Shown here one piece after another: positions 18,115 through 27,045 of a stretch of DNA of 64,000 bases (the stretch's first letter is position 1; each line of letters begins with the position of its first letter). This DNA comes from Scytonema tolypothrichoides VB-61278. Its GTDB lineage: Bacteria; Cyanobacteriota; Cyanobacteriia; Cyanobacteriales; Nostocaceae. Location of the stretch: the NCBI RefSeq assembly GCF_000828085.3, contig NZ_JXCA02000002.1, positions 866,952-930,951 of the forward strand. The letters run 5' to 3'. The position numbers and the translations under genes are program-made. The notes beneath the pieces were generated by a model. That model was given only the letters and a program-made list of their open reading frames with translations. It did not search any database and was not told where the DNA came from.

Positions 18115-19533
18115 CTAAGCCAAATACGTAAATACAATTTTGAGTAAATCAGCACGAGTAAAAGGCTTAGTTAAATATCCAGAGGCTCCTACCAATCTTG
18201 CTTTGACTCGGTCTACAAGTCCCTTGTTTCCTGTTACCATAATGATGGGAGTTTTTTTGAACATTGAATTATTTCGGACAATTCGGCATAGTTCATAACC
18301 ATCCATCCCATCCATATTTAAATCCAGTAAAATCAGGTCTGGTTTGTACCGAATAATTGACATCACCGCTTTCAGTGGGTCATTGATTGTCACGACAGAA
18401 AAATTTTCATCTTCTAAAAAGCGACTAATTTCTTTAAGCATGGTGGGACTATCATCTACAGAAATAATTTTGTAGACTTTTCGTGGAGTGACAATATCAG
18501 AAGTTCCTGCTTCATGTTTGGGATTGTTGTTATTGGAGATTGTTGATTTCTGAATTTGTTCCTTCTTAGGAGAAACCGAAGTTTGTCGCTGTTGAGTCGC
18601 GACATGACTCGCAGAAATAGCAGAGTTATCCGAATATGTGGTCTGAGTTGACCCTACTTCTGAATCAACCAGTTTGGTATGAGCTGATTCCGTAACAGAA
18701 CGAGAAGCTTGTATAAAATCTGTAAATGTCTTTGGTAATTTATCAAAGGGCGGATCTGGTTCATGCAATAGTATAGTGCCATTTAAAATATGAGGGTATA
18801 ATGTTTTAGCTAGTTGGATTTCGTCTTGATTCATAATCACTGACAAATGTCGCAAACTAAAACCCTTCATCCACTCAGTTAACTGAGGCTCAATCCCTGA
18901 TAAATTCTTTTGATGATCTGTGGTTTTCATTAACAAATATGGACGTTGATAGGGAGAAGAAATTTGCGGTCCTAATGAATACCAATTCTGCAACTTTTGT
19001 TGGCAACGTTCCGCAATTTTTTCTACATCAAGCTTGCAAATAGTTGGAACTCGATAATCAGAATCTGTTAATGTAAAAGTCCCTTCTTTAGTTAAAAAAT
19101 ATGATTCTAGCACTTCTTTTACCAATTCTTGGATCAGGACTGCTGCTTGTGTAGAATGTAGATACCGTTCGCTCACTAACCAGCAGATAGCTTGATATTC
19201 AGGAGGTATTGGCGGAGGAATCAATGCCTCTGGAGTATGACTGTGATGGACGACCGATTGAGTCTTGCTGTCTGGTTCAAACATTAAACGTAATTGAACA
19301 CGAACCTCACCAACGATGCTAGGAACATGATGGCTTAGGCGACGCAAATGACGTTCCAAGCGATCAAAAGGTTCAACTGAATGGGTAGCATATGTTATTC
19401 TTCCCTGCTCTAGATATATTGACCAGGAAATAGAACTGCTAAGCACTTGTAAACAAGTACTCTCAGAACAATTAGATAAATGTCTCAATAAGCTGAGAGG
19501 ACGTAGTTTGGTAAATGTGCCAAAATTATTCAT
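18115..19533 (-). CDS. PatA/PixG-like response regulator (PATAN-type N-terminus, C-terminal receiver)
   Basis: The 472-residue protein has an N-terminal domain of the PATAN type (RLRPLSLLRHLS-like start, SWSIYLEQGRITYATH, FDRLERHLRRL), a poorly conserved Gln/Ser/Thr-rich linker at about 270-345, and a C-terminal receiver domain from about 353. In the receiver, D404 in LILLDLNMDGMDG is the phosphoacceptor, VTGNKG carries the conserved Thr, and YLTKPF has the conserved Lys. This layout belongs to cyanobacterial regulators related to PatA (heterocyst pattern) and PixG/PilG (phototaxis). The CheW-, MCP- and CheA-like partners that usually follow pixG-type genes are not here, so it is an orphan. 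Its exact target cannot be read from sequence. Confidence 0.8.
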   Translation of the reverse strand: MNNFGTFTKLRPLSLLRHLSNCSESTCLQVLSSSISWSIYLEQGRITYATHSVEPFDRLERHLRRLSHHVPSIVGEVRVQLRLMFEPDSKTQSVVHHSHTPEALIPPPIPPEYQAICWLVSERYLHSTQAAVLIQELVKEVLESYFLTKEGTFTLTDSDYRVPTICKLDVEKIAERCQQKLQNWYSLGPQISSPYQRPYLLMKTTDHQKNLSGIEPQLTEWMKGFSLRHLSVIMNQDEIQLAKTLYPHILNGTILLHEPDPPFDKLPKTFTDFIQASRSVTESAHTKLVDSEVGSTQTTYSDNSAISASHVATQQRQTSVSPKKEQIQKSTISNNNNPKHEAGTSDIVTPRKVYKIISVDDSPTMLKEISRFLEDENFSVVTINDPLKAVMSIIRYKPDLILLDLNMDGMDGYELCRIVRNNSMFKKTPIIMVTGNKGLVDRVKARLVGASGYLTKPFTRADLLKIVFTYLA

Positions 19534-19871
19534 TTCTCTAAAGATTTTCTGTAAAAAAAGACCGATTGTTTAAATTTTCGAGTGATCGGTAATAATAGTA
19601 TCTCTCTAACTTTGAGATTTCTTTATACAGAAATTTTCTCTTAATTTGGGTTTGATACATATATTACAAGCTTGAAAGGGATATTATAGCTAGTCTGTTA
19701 CATTTTTTCGTAACATAACTAACAAAGGAGATTTTTAAACTTTTTTAAACAAAAAAGAACTTGCACTCCTCACCAACTCATGCAAGTGGGTGGAGAGTGA
19801 GGTGTCAGCTTCTCAACCAAATCTTTGAAAAAGTGGTTCCCAGCCAGTGGTAGCTCACAGGGGTCTTTTTA

Positions 19872-19937
19872 GAGTCAAGTCAGTCAACGAGCAATCGTGG
19901 GGCTTGACAAATAACCAAATCAAGGCTGACTTGACTC
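19872..19937. other. 12-bp inverted repeat in the gap before the VWA gene
   Basis: Perfect arms GAGTCAAGTCAG (19872-19883) and CTGACTTGACTC (19926-19937) enclose 42 bp. The gap 19534-20261 otherwise holds AT-rich sequence and no recognised gene. The element could be a short structured RNA or a degenerate repeat. Confidence 0.35.
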
Positions 19938-20261
19938 CAGACAAGATACATCCCAATCTCCCATTTATTGCATTCTGAGTTGTCGTTGCTGAATTTTGCA
20001 TTCTTGTTCAATGTTATTAGTTGAGCATTAGTACTAAAGATGTTGTGATATGAGCCTTTAACTAACGTTTTTAACCGCTAGTACCGCTAGCGTTCGTCAA
20101 AAGTGAAGGTAACAAGTCAAAAGTAGTATATCTCAAGGCTTTTGGCTGTTTCAAATGGTTGCTTTATTTCCGCCGCGTTGTACTAGCAACATAATTAAGA
20201 AACACCATCCCCCTGTTCAGAGTTAAGACAACAGAGTTAAGCGTGTTTCGTAAGGAGTGAT

Positions 20262-20528
20262 TTGATAAACTTCAATGAGTTCTTTTCATCTAATATCCTA
20301 CCTTTCTACATCGAATCTTTAAATTTCTATGTCAGCAAAGGTACTGACATATTGTATCGTATACGTATTACGTATAAAACTCGTTTTTATTGCAAAGAAG
20401 ACCATGCTGACTATTTGTTGGCTCAGTTTTACTTGAATATGTCTCAAATCAAATTCCACAAAAAAATTGTCATGAATTTAGCAGCGGAATTTTATTATAT
20501 AAATAGTAAACTGTTTGAACTCAAATAA
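20262..20528 (+). CDS. Possible small unknown protein
   Basis: An 88-codon ORF starting with TTG at 20262, four bases after a good AAGGAG at 20252. The product is rich in Phe, Tyr, Ile and Lys (DILYRIRITYKTRFYC, YLLAQFYLNM) and has no recognisable domain. It ends 61 bp before the VWA gene start, so it could be the first gene of that operon. The unusual start codon and AT-rich composition make it equally likely to be a chance ORF. Confidence 0.3.
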   Translation: MINFNEFFSSNILPFYIESLNFYVSKGTDILYRIRITYKTRFYCKEDHADYLLAQFYLNMSQIKFHKKIVMNLAAEFYYINSKLFELK

Positions 20529-20589
20529 ATTGGATATGGTTTTCTCGGTGCTAGAAACTATATACTTTGAGGAAAAGGAAAGCTAAGCT

Positions 20590-21291
20590 TTGGACTTTAA
20601 CATAACACAAAAAGTTATGCGGGATACATTAAAACTTGATGAAGTAGTGGAGTTTGCTGAAAATCCAGAACCTCGTTGTCCTTGTGTGCTTCTTCTAGAT
20701 ACATCTGGCTCAATGCAAGGTGTAGCATTAGATTCATTAAATCAAGGTTTACAGAGTTTCAAAGAAGAATTAACAAAAAATTCCCTAGCGGCAAGGAGGG
20801 TTGAAGTAGCAGTAGTTACTTTTGATAGTCATGTCAATGTAGTACAAGACTTTGTGACTGCGGACCAATTTAGTCCGCCGATGCTGACAGCACAGGGACT
20901 GACGAGTATGGGTGCTGGAATTCATAAAACCTTGGACATGATTCAAGAACGAAAAGCTCAATATCGTGCTAATGGTATTGCTTACTATCGTCCTTGGGTA
21001 TTCATGATTACCGATGGTGAGCCACAAGGCGAGTTTGAAGATGTTGTAGAGCAAGCAGCGCGGCGTCTACAAGAAGATGAGGCAAGAAAGCGTGTCGCAT
21101 TTTTTACTGTTGGAGTAGACAATGCGAATATGGCGCGCTTAACTCAGATAGCTGTACGTACACCCTTGAAACTCCAAGGACTCAATTTTGTTGAAATGTT
21201 TGTTTGGCTATCAGCCAGTATGTCAGCTGTTTCTCATTCCAAAGTAGACGAACAAGTGGCACTACCACCTATTGGTTGGGGTTCTGTTTAG
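20590..21291 (+). CDS. VWA-domain protein, TerY-like
   Basis: A 233-residue protein made almost wholly of a von Willebrand A domain with an intact metal-ion-dependent adhesion site: DTSGS (residues 37-41), the Thr in LTSMGAG and the Asp in ITDGEPQG. The FAENPEPRCPCVLLLDTSGSM start is characteristic of TerY/YegL-type cytoplasmic VWA proteins. Translation may start at TTG 20590 (AAGGAA upstream) or at ATG 20617. It is the first gene of a three-gene set with a PP2C phosphatase 51 bp downstream and a kinase after that. This TerY-phosphatase-kinase triad is known from tellurite-type stress systems and biological-conflict loci. It probably acts as a metal-dependent scaffold or switch. Confidence 0.88.
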   Translation: MDFNITQKVMRDTLKLDEVVEFAENPEPRCPCVLLLDTSGSMQGVALDSLNQGLQSFKEELTKNSLAARRVEVAVVTFDSHVNVVQDFVTADQFSPPMLTAQGLTSMGAGIHKTLDMIQERKAQYRANGIAYYRPWVFMITDGEPQGEFEDVVEQAARRLQEDEARKRVAFFTVGVDNANMARLTQIAVRTPLKLQGLNFVEMFVWLSASMSAVSHSKVDEQVALPPIGWGSV

Positions 21292-21342
21292 TACAAGATG
21301 TGACAGAATGCTCAAACAAGAGCAGTAACTAAAAGATCATCT

Positions 21343-22125
21343 ATGAACACTTCTAAACAAAGACCTCATTGGCGGGTAGTAGCTGCATCGGTATGTGGAA
21401 CAAGTCATTTGAAGAACAAACAATTGTGTCAGGATGCTCACCATTGGCAAATTTTGCCAGATAATATCTTAGTGGTTGCGGCAGCGGATGGAGCAGGTAG
21501 TGCAAGCATGGGTAAGTTGGGAGCAATGATTGCTGTGGAAACAGCGATAGAAAACATATCTATCAAAGAATTTTCTCGACGAACACTAGTCGATGATAGT
21601 GCTGTGCGCTCACTTTTGACCGAGGCAATAATTTCTGCCAAAAAAGCGGTTGAGGAAGAGGCTGTCGCTTGCCAGAAGCAGTCATTGGATTTAGCAAGTA
21701 CGCTGATTATTGCGTTGGCAACACCAGAATTTGTGGCAGTGGCACAAATCGGGGATGGTGTGGCAGTGGTAAGAGATTTTCAAGATAACCTCATTGCGCT
21801 GACCATACCTGACAGTGGTGAATATATCAACGAGACAGTTTTTTTGACCTCACCGACAGCCCTAGATGCTGTGCAACTGAGATTATGGCGTCAGGCAGTA
21901 GCCAATGTTGGTGTCCTCACAGATGGACTACAAATGCTTGCCATGAATATGGCTGTGGGAGTTCCTCATAAACCATTCTTTCTTCCACTATTTGACTTCG
22001 CAGCGAATGCTGATGACAAAACAGTGGCAAAAGAGCAGTTAGTAAGGTTTTTGCGTTCCGAGCGAATTACGCAACGTACAGATGATGACTTGACACTCAT
22101 AATTGCTGCTTTGAGTGATTTATAA
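21343..22125 (+). CDS. PP2C-family protein phosphatase of the TerY triad
   Basis: The 260-residue protein has all the PP2C metal-binding motifs: Q30-D31, DGAG (from D49), the central AQIGDGVAVV, LTDG and the late DDLTL aspartates. No membrane segment or receptor domain is attached. The N-terminus (WRVVAASVCGTSHLKN) is that of the PP2C proteins paired with TerY-like VWA proteins. It would remove phosphates from Ser/Thr, most likely those placed by the adjacent kinase. It lies 51 bp after the VWA gene and 65 bp before the kinase gene on the same strand, so the three are likely one operon. Confidence 0.9.
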   Translation: MNTSKQRPHWRVVAASVCGTSHLKNKQLCQDAHHWQILPDNILVVAAADGAGSASMGKLGAMIAVETAIENISIKEFSRRTLVDDSAVRSLLTEAIISAKKAVEEEAVACQKQSLDLASTLIIALATPEFVAVAQIGDGVAVVRDFQDNLIALTIPDSGEYINETVFLTSPTALDAVQLRLWRQAVANVGVLTDGLQMLAMNMAVGVPHKPFFLPLFDFAANADDKTVAKEQLVRFLRSERITQRTDDDLTLIIAALSDL

Positions 22126-22190
22126 ACTATGTCGCGAATTCGTTTGTCTGGAAGTGTATAAACTCATAGAGTATCTATAAAAAATATATC

Positions 22191-24380
22191 ATGCAGGTAC
22201 TACGTTGTCTTCCCAACCAACAAATCAGTAATGTCAGCCTGACCGTAAGTTTAGGACGAGGCGGTGAGGCATGCATATACACAGTACCGACAGATGCTGG
22301 TTTAGTGGCCAAAGTTTACCACAAACCAACACCTGCCCAAGCTCGCAAACTGGAGGTCATGCTTGCCCACCCGCCGGACAACCCAACCGCCAGCTTGGGG
22401 CATATTTCCATAGCTTGGCCGATTGAATTGTTGCGATCATCGAACGGATCCCGTGAGGTGATAGGTTTTTTGATGCCGCGCATTCAAGGAATGCGTCCAA
22501 TCATCGACTTTTACAATCCCAGAACTCGGCGTCAGCACTGTCCTTTGTTCAACTATCAGTACTTAATTCGCACTGCTCGCAATCTCGCTTCAGCTTTTGC
22601 TGCGTTACATGAGCGTGGATACTGTGTCGGCGATGTGAATGAATCCAATATCCTCGTCAGTGACATGGCATTGGTGACAATAGTAGACACCGATTCATTC
22701 CAAGTAAAAGACCCAGAAAATGGAGTTATTTACCGGTGTCATGTAGGGAAAGCAGAATTTACCCCACCAGAACTTCACAACAAAACCTTTGCTCAGTGCG
22801 ATCGCAATTTTAGTCATGACTTGTTTGGGTTAGGGGTACTGATATTTCAACTGTTAATGGAAGGGACACACCCATTTTCTGGGATTTATCAAGGACCTGG
22901 TGAACCTCCACCATATGAAGCACGTATTGTTAGTGGACATTTTACCTATAGTCAAAAACGTAGCGTCCCCTACGTTCCAACACCTATCGCACCTGGTTGG
23001 GATATTCTTCCTCTGGGTTTACAGGAACTATTTATACGTTGTTTTGAGGATGGTCACAACAACCCCCAGATACGCCCCAATGCTCAAACTTGGCTCACAG
23101 CACTGGCTGATGCGGAAAATTCGCTCATCAGCTGCACTGTTAACCCCCAGCATCGCTATAGCAACCACTTGAACAAATGTCCTTGGTGCGAACGTACATT
23201 GCGATTGGGTGGACGTGATCCATTCCCATCTTTAAAGGCGATCGCAAATAAAGAACATTTACAACCGCGAGTACAAAAGAAAAAACGCCAAACTCAAGCT
23301 CCTCGTACACCGCAACCAACCATTCCGTTCAACACTCATTATCGTAGTTCAGGGTTTTCCCAAAAAATTCCTTACTATAAACCTCAGAAAAAGCAGAATT
23401 TATACCCTGTTGTTTTCTGCTTGCTTGGTCTTGTTGGTGCCTTGGGGTATTTGGATTTAATGGTAAAATTCACAAATCGCCCCTTTATTGCTCAAAATTC
23501 TTACGCTCAGCAAAATTTAATTTCTTTGCAACAGAATCAAAGTCACAAAAATCAAAATTTTGCTGATTACTACAAGCAAGGTCATGCTTCATACAAAGTG
23601 AAAGATTATCAACAAGCCATTGAAAGTTTCACTCAAGCAATACAAAAAGATCCAAAATACGCAAAAGCTTATGTAAATCGTGGAAATGCACACTATAACC
23701 TCAAAGAGTATGAAGCAGCACTTGCAGACTACAATCAAGCAATTGGCATCAATTCCACGGAAGTAAAAGCGTATGTCAATCGAGGAAATTCCCGCTATAT
23801 GCTTGCCGAATATAGCACTGATCCAGACAAAGAATATAATCTAGCAATTGCAGACTATAACAATGCCCTGCGTCTTAATCCGAAGGAAGTGGAAGCATAC
23901 ATCAGACGAGGTGTTGTTCGCTCACAAATGGCTAAATATAGTGGCGATTCTCAACAGGAATATAAAAAAGCAATTGCTGACTTCAACCAAGCACTAAGCC
24001 TGAATTCATCAAAAGCCGAAGCCTTTTTTCAGCGAGGTTTGGTACGTTATCAAGTTGCTCAATATAGCAGTGATTTTGAGCAAGAATATAAACACGCAAT
24101 TGCGGACTTTAATCAGGCATTGAGTATCAATCCCAAACTGTCAAAAGTCTATTTAAAACGAGGTGTTGTCCGCTACGAACTTGCACAATATGGAGGTGGC
24201 AAATCTAGTCAGTATCATCAGCAAGCAGTTGATGATTTGCAGAAAGCTGCCAAAATATCTTTGGAACAAGAAGATATGGATAATTACCAACAAGCATTAA
24301 GCAGCATCTGTGTTGTCGTGGAAAACAAATGCGATACTTTTTTGCAAACCACCACGAATACATCCTCACAAAGCAACTAA
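22191..24380 (+). CDS. Protein kinase-like protein with membrane segment and TPR tail (TerY-triad kinase)
   Basis: A 729-residue fusion. The kinase domain (about 15-310) has a glycine loop LGRGGEACIY, the ATP lysine K41 (VAKVY), the catalytic loop GDVNESNIL with D148 and N153, and a DTD (D166-D168) in place of the usual DFG, so the catalytic residues are present. A short CPWC knuckle follows at about 337. Then come a basic linker, one hydrophobic membrane segment (about 404-425; VVFCLLGLVGALGYLDL) and about six TPR repeats (455-700; AYVNRGNAHYNLKEYEAAL and similar). Kinases of this subfamily accompany TerY-like VWA and PP2C proteins. The membrane-TPR extension would place the TPRs on the other side of the membrane, so it could work as a sensor. 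Confidence 0.88.
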   Translation: MQVLRCLPNQQISNVSLTVSLGRGGEACIYTVPTDAGLVAKVYHKPTPAQARKLEVMLAHPPDNPTASLGHISIAWPIELLRSSNGSREVIGFLMPRIQGMRPIIDFYNPRTRRQHCPLFNYQYLIRTARNLASAFAALHERGYCVGDVNESNILVSDMALVTIVDTDSFQVKDPENGVIYRCHVGKAEFTPPELHNKTFAQCDRNFSHDLFGLGVLIFQLLMEGTHPFSGIYQGPGEPPPYEARIVSGHFTYSQKRSVPYVPTPIAPGWDILPLGLQELFIRCFEDGHNNPQIRPNAQTWLTALADAENSLISCTVNPQHRYSNHLNKCPWCERTLRLGGRDPFPSLKAIANKEHLQPRVQKKKRQTQAPRTPQPTIPFNTHYRSSGFSQKIPYYKPQKKQNLYPVVFCLLGLVGALGYLDLMVKFTNRPFIAQNSYAQQNLISLQQNQSHKNQNFADYYKQGHASYKVKDYQQAIESFTQAIQKDPKYAKAYVNRGNAHYNLKEYEAALADYNQAIGINSTEVKAYVNRGNSRYMLAEYSTDPDKEYNLAIADYNNALRLNPKEVEAYIRRGVVRSQMAKYSGDSQQEYKKAIADFNQALSLNSSKAEAFFQRGLVRYQVAQYSSDFEQEYKHAIADFNQALSINPKLSKVYLKRGVVRYELAQYGGGKSSQYHQQAVDDLQKAAKISLEQEDMDNYQQALSSICVVVENKCDTFLQTTTNTSSQSN

Positions 24381-24403
24381 GTACGGCGCTACCTCACCAA
24401 AGT

Positions 24404-24430
24404 TCTGATCTGAGGAAACCTCGGATCAGA
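24404..24430 (+). terminator. Terminator-like hairpin after the TerY-triad operon
   Basis: Arms TCTGATCTGAGG and CCTCGGATCAGA pair over 12 bp with one G-U, loop AAA, followed by CTTGTTT. It starts 24 bp after the kinase stop codon, which fits a Rho-independent terminator. Confidence 0.7.
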
Positions 24431-24826
24431 CTTGTTTCAAAGTATGCTCTATGTCTCTGGTTATCTCCCTGAGTCTTGCAAAGGGTTGCGCCAACAAAGC
24501 TATTTTTACTATTGATTATTTTTTGTGTTGTGAATTCCGTAACAAGTTTATTTATTACTCTTATGAAAGAGTAGGACTCGGTTATTTTATCTGGTGTTAT
24601 CTTGCGTTTTTTAAAAACTTCTTAAGTGCTCTTATCTGTAGCTTTCAGATATTTATAAAGCTTTTTCATTTTTTCATACTTAAGATAGGTTTATTTATAT
24701 TGTCTTCATACTTAAGTGTGAATTTACGGCTAAATTATATACTGAGAAAATTAAAAAACAACTTTTTCTCTACTTAGCCCATGAAAAGTTGATGACTCAT
24801 CTACCTAAATACCTAGAGATAAGCTT
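24431..24826. other. AT-rich gap upstream of the polysaccharide cluster
   Basis: About 400 bp of AT-rich DNA, the likely promoter and leader of rfbF and the genes behind it. A 108-codon ORF here has low-complexity Phe/Leu/Ile composition and no ribosome site, so it is not called. I saw no clear NtcA box (GTA-N8-TAC). Confidence 0.4.
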
Positions 24827-25600
24827 ATGAAAGCAGTGATTTTGGCTGGGGGTCTTGGTACACGTATAAGTGAAGAAACGAGTATTAAACCTAAGCCTAT
24901 GGTGGAAATTGGTGGTAAGCCTATATTATGGCATATTATGAAAATTTATTCCACCTACGGCATTAATGAATTTATTATCTGCTGTGGTTACAAAGGTTAC
25001 GTCATTAAGGAGTATTTTGCCAACTACTTCCTACATATGTCAGACGTAACCTTTGATATGCGATTTAACCAGATGAACGTGCATGCAGGGAAAGCAGAAC
25101 CCTGGCGTGTCACCTTAGTAGATACAGGTGACAACACAATGACGGGTGGACGGTTGAAGCGAGTCAGAGAGCATATTGGTAATGAAACTTTTTGCTTCAC
25201 CTACGGTGATGGTGTCAGTAATGTCAATGTTGAAGAGTTAATTAATTTTCACAAAAAACAAAATAATTTAGCAACAATGACAGCAGTTCAACCACCAGGA
25301 CGCTTTGGTGCTATTGTCTTAGGACAAGAACAAACAAAAATCACTAGTTTTCGGGAAAAGCCAGAGGGAGATGGGGCCTGGATTAATGGTGGTTATTTTG
25401 TGTTAGAGCCAGAAGTCATCAATTTCATTAATGATGATTCCACCGTTTGGGAACAGACACCATTAGAAAAGCTGGCAGAAATGGAACAGCTATCTGCTTA
25501 CAAGCATAATGGGTTTTGGCAACCAATGGATACTTTACGAGATAAAAATTATCTCGAAGACTTGTGGAAGAATAATAAGGCTCCTTGGAAAGTATGGTGA
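24827..25600 (+). CDS. rfbF: Glucose-1-phosphate cytidylyltransferase
   Basis: The 257-residue protein is a full-length RfbF: the nucleotidyltransferase signature [12 protein letters not shown] at residues 7-18, [26 protein letters not shown] with the metal Asp, and [15 protein letters not shown] near the end. It makes CDP-glucose from CTP and glucose-1-phosphate, the entry to CDP-linked deoxy- and branched sugars. A classical CDP-glucose 4,6-dehydratase (RfbG) is not evident next to it, so the later SDR in this cluster may act on the CDP-sugar. It is the first gene of the polysaccharide cluster. In Anabaena PCC 7120 the heterocyst envelope polysaccharide island also begins with an rfbF-type gene. 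Confidence 0.93.
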   Translation: MKAVILAGGLGTRISEETSIKPKPMVEIGGKPILWHIMKIYSTYGINEFIICCGYKGYVIKEYFANYFLHMSDVTFDMRFNQMNVHAGKAEPWRVTLVDTGDNTMTGGRLKRVREHIGNETFCFTYGDGVSNVNVEELINFHKKQNNLATMTAVQPPGRFGAIVLGQEQTKITSFREKPEGDGAWINGGYFVLEPEVINFINDDSTVWEQTPLEKLAEMEQLSAYKHNGFWQPMDTLRDKNYLEDLWKNNKAPWKVW

Positions 25601-25703
25601 GATAAAAGAAGAAAAAAGTTACTTCGTTCTTAACTCATCGTTATTGATTTTTTACTTTTCATTCTTGATTCATATTTCTAGATTCCGGGAGCAACTCGTA
25701 CTC

Positions 25704-26921
25704 ATGTATGACTTCGCGATTATAGGCGGTGGGATTGTTGGTCTTTCTACCGCTATGGCTTTAGGTAAACGCTATCCCAATGCTCGTATTCTAGTTTTAG
25801 AAAAAGAGAACAACTGGGCTTTTCACCAAACAGGTAATAATAGTGGCGTCATTCATTCTGGTATTTACTACAAGCCGGGTAGTTTCAAAGCTAAATTTTG
25901 CCGTGACGGTTGTCGTTCAATGGTGGAATTTTGCCAAGAACATGGAATTGAGCATGAAATTTGCGGTAAGGTCATAGTTGCTACTAATGAAACAGAGTTA
26001 CCTCGCCTAGAAAATCTTTACACGCGAGGTTTGGAAAATGGCATAGACGTTAAGAGAATTACTCCAGAGGAAGTCAGAGAAATTGAACCTCATGTCAGCT
26101 GCGTTGGGGGAATTCTAGTTACTTCAACTGGTATTGCAAATTACAAGCAAGTTTGCCATAAATATGCTGAAATTATTAGACAGCAGGGAGGAGAACTGCG
26201 TCTCAATACCAAGGTTGAAAAAATAGTTATCAGTGGAAAACATCAGGTATTAGAAACAAACCGTGGTCCAGTTGAAACTCGCTTTGTGATCAATTGTGCT
26301 GGATTACATAGCGATCGCGTTGCCAAAATGGGCAAAACTGATCCAAAAGCAAAAATTGTTCCTTTCCGGGGAGAGTATTACGAACTCACACCAGAAAAAC
26401 GCTACTTGGTGAAAGGTTTGATTTACCCAGTTCCCAATCCAGACTTTCCCTTCTTGGGTGTCCATTTTACACGCATGATTGATCAGAGCGTACACGCAGG
26501 ACCAAACGCAGTCTTGAGTCTTAAGCGTGAAGGCTATAACAAAACAGACTTTGACTTGCGTGATTTTGCAGAAGTGATGACCTATCCTGGTTTTTGGAAA
26601 CTCGCAGCTAAACACGCTGACGAAGGAATCCAAGAAATTATTCGCTCCTTTAGTAAAGCAGCTTTCACCAGAAGTTTGCAAAAACTCATTCCCGAAGTTC
26701 AACAACAAGACTTAGTTCCCACTCACGCAGGTGTTCGCGCCCAAGCACTGATGAATGATGGCAAACTGGTGGATGACTTTTTGATTGTTCAAGGTCAAAA
26801 CTCCGTTCATGTTTGTAATGCCCCTTCACCAGCAGCAACATCTTCCATAGAAATTGGCAAAGCAATTGTTGACAAAATTCCCCAACAGCCACATCTCAAA
26901 GCTGTAGTCACTCAACTCTAA
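25704..26921 (+). CDS. lhgO: LhgO-like FAD-dependent L-2-hydroxyglutarate oxidase family protein
   Basis: A 405-residue FAD oxidoreductase. The dinucleotide-binding motif IGGGIVGLSTA is at the very N-terminus, followed by HQTGNNSGVIHSGIYYKPGS, which is highly typical of L-2-hydroxyglutarate oxidase/dehydrogenase. GVRAQAL and DDFLIV mark the C-terminal part. The start at 25704 puts the Rossmann strand at residue 3; the longer in-frame ORF from 25509 overlaps rfbF and encodes no known domain. In E. coli LhgO returns electrons from L-2-hydroxyglutarate to the quinone pool. Its position between rfbF and a GT8 gene suggests either a metabolic passenger or a paralogue oxidising a sugar-derived 2-hydroxy acid. 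The latter is inference. Confidence 0.85.
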   Translation: MYDFAIIGGGIVGLSTAMALGKRYPNARILVLEKENNWAFHQTGNNSGVIHSGIYYKPGSFKAKFCRDGCRSMVEFCQEHGIEHEICGKVIVATNETELPRLENLYTRGLENGIDVKRITPEEVREIEPHVSCVGGILVTSTGIANYKQVCHKYAEIIRQQGGELRLNTKVEKIVISGKHQVLETNRGPVETRFVINCAGLHSDRVAKMGKTDPKAKIVPFRGEYYELTPEKRYLVKGLIYPVPNPDFPFLGVHFTRMIDQSVHAGPNAVLSLKREGYNKTDFDLRDFAEVMTYPGFWKLAAKHADEGIQEIIRSFSKAAFTRSLQKLIPEVQQQDLVPTHAGVRAQALMNDGKLVDDFLIVQGQNSVHVCNAPSPAATSSIEIGKAIVDKIPQQPHLKAVVTQL

Positions 26922-27045
26922 AATATTTTGTTTGCCTGTGCTTGGTTAAGTTAATAGTGTTAAGAAAAAGCACAGGCATTGTGGCATTTGTCAATTTGCG
27001 AGAACATCTAATTTAAGGTTGTAATTAGTTGTCAGGGGAAAACTA

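Noticed and set aside
24451..24777. 108-codon ORF before rfbF
   Set aside because: AT-rich, Phe/Leu/Ile-dominated sequence without ribosome site or domain; looks like a chance ORF in a promoter region.
25509..25703. N-terminal extension of the LhgO-like protein
   Set aside because: It overlaps the end of rfbF in another frame; the Rossmann motif starts right after the internal ATG 25704.
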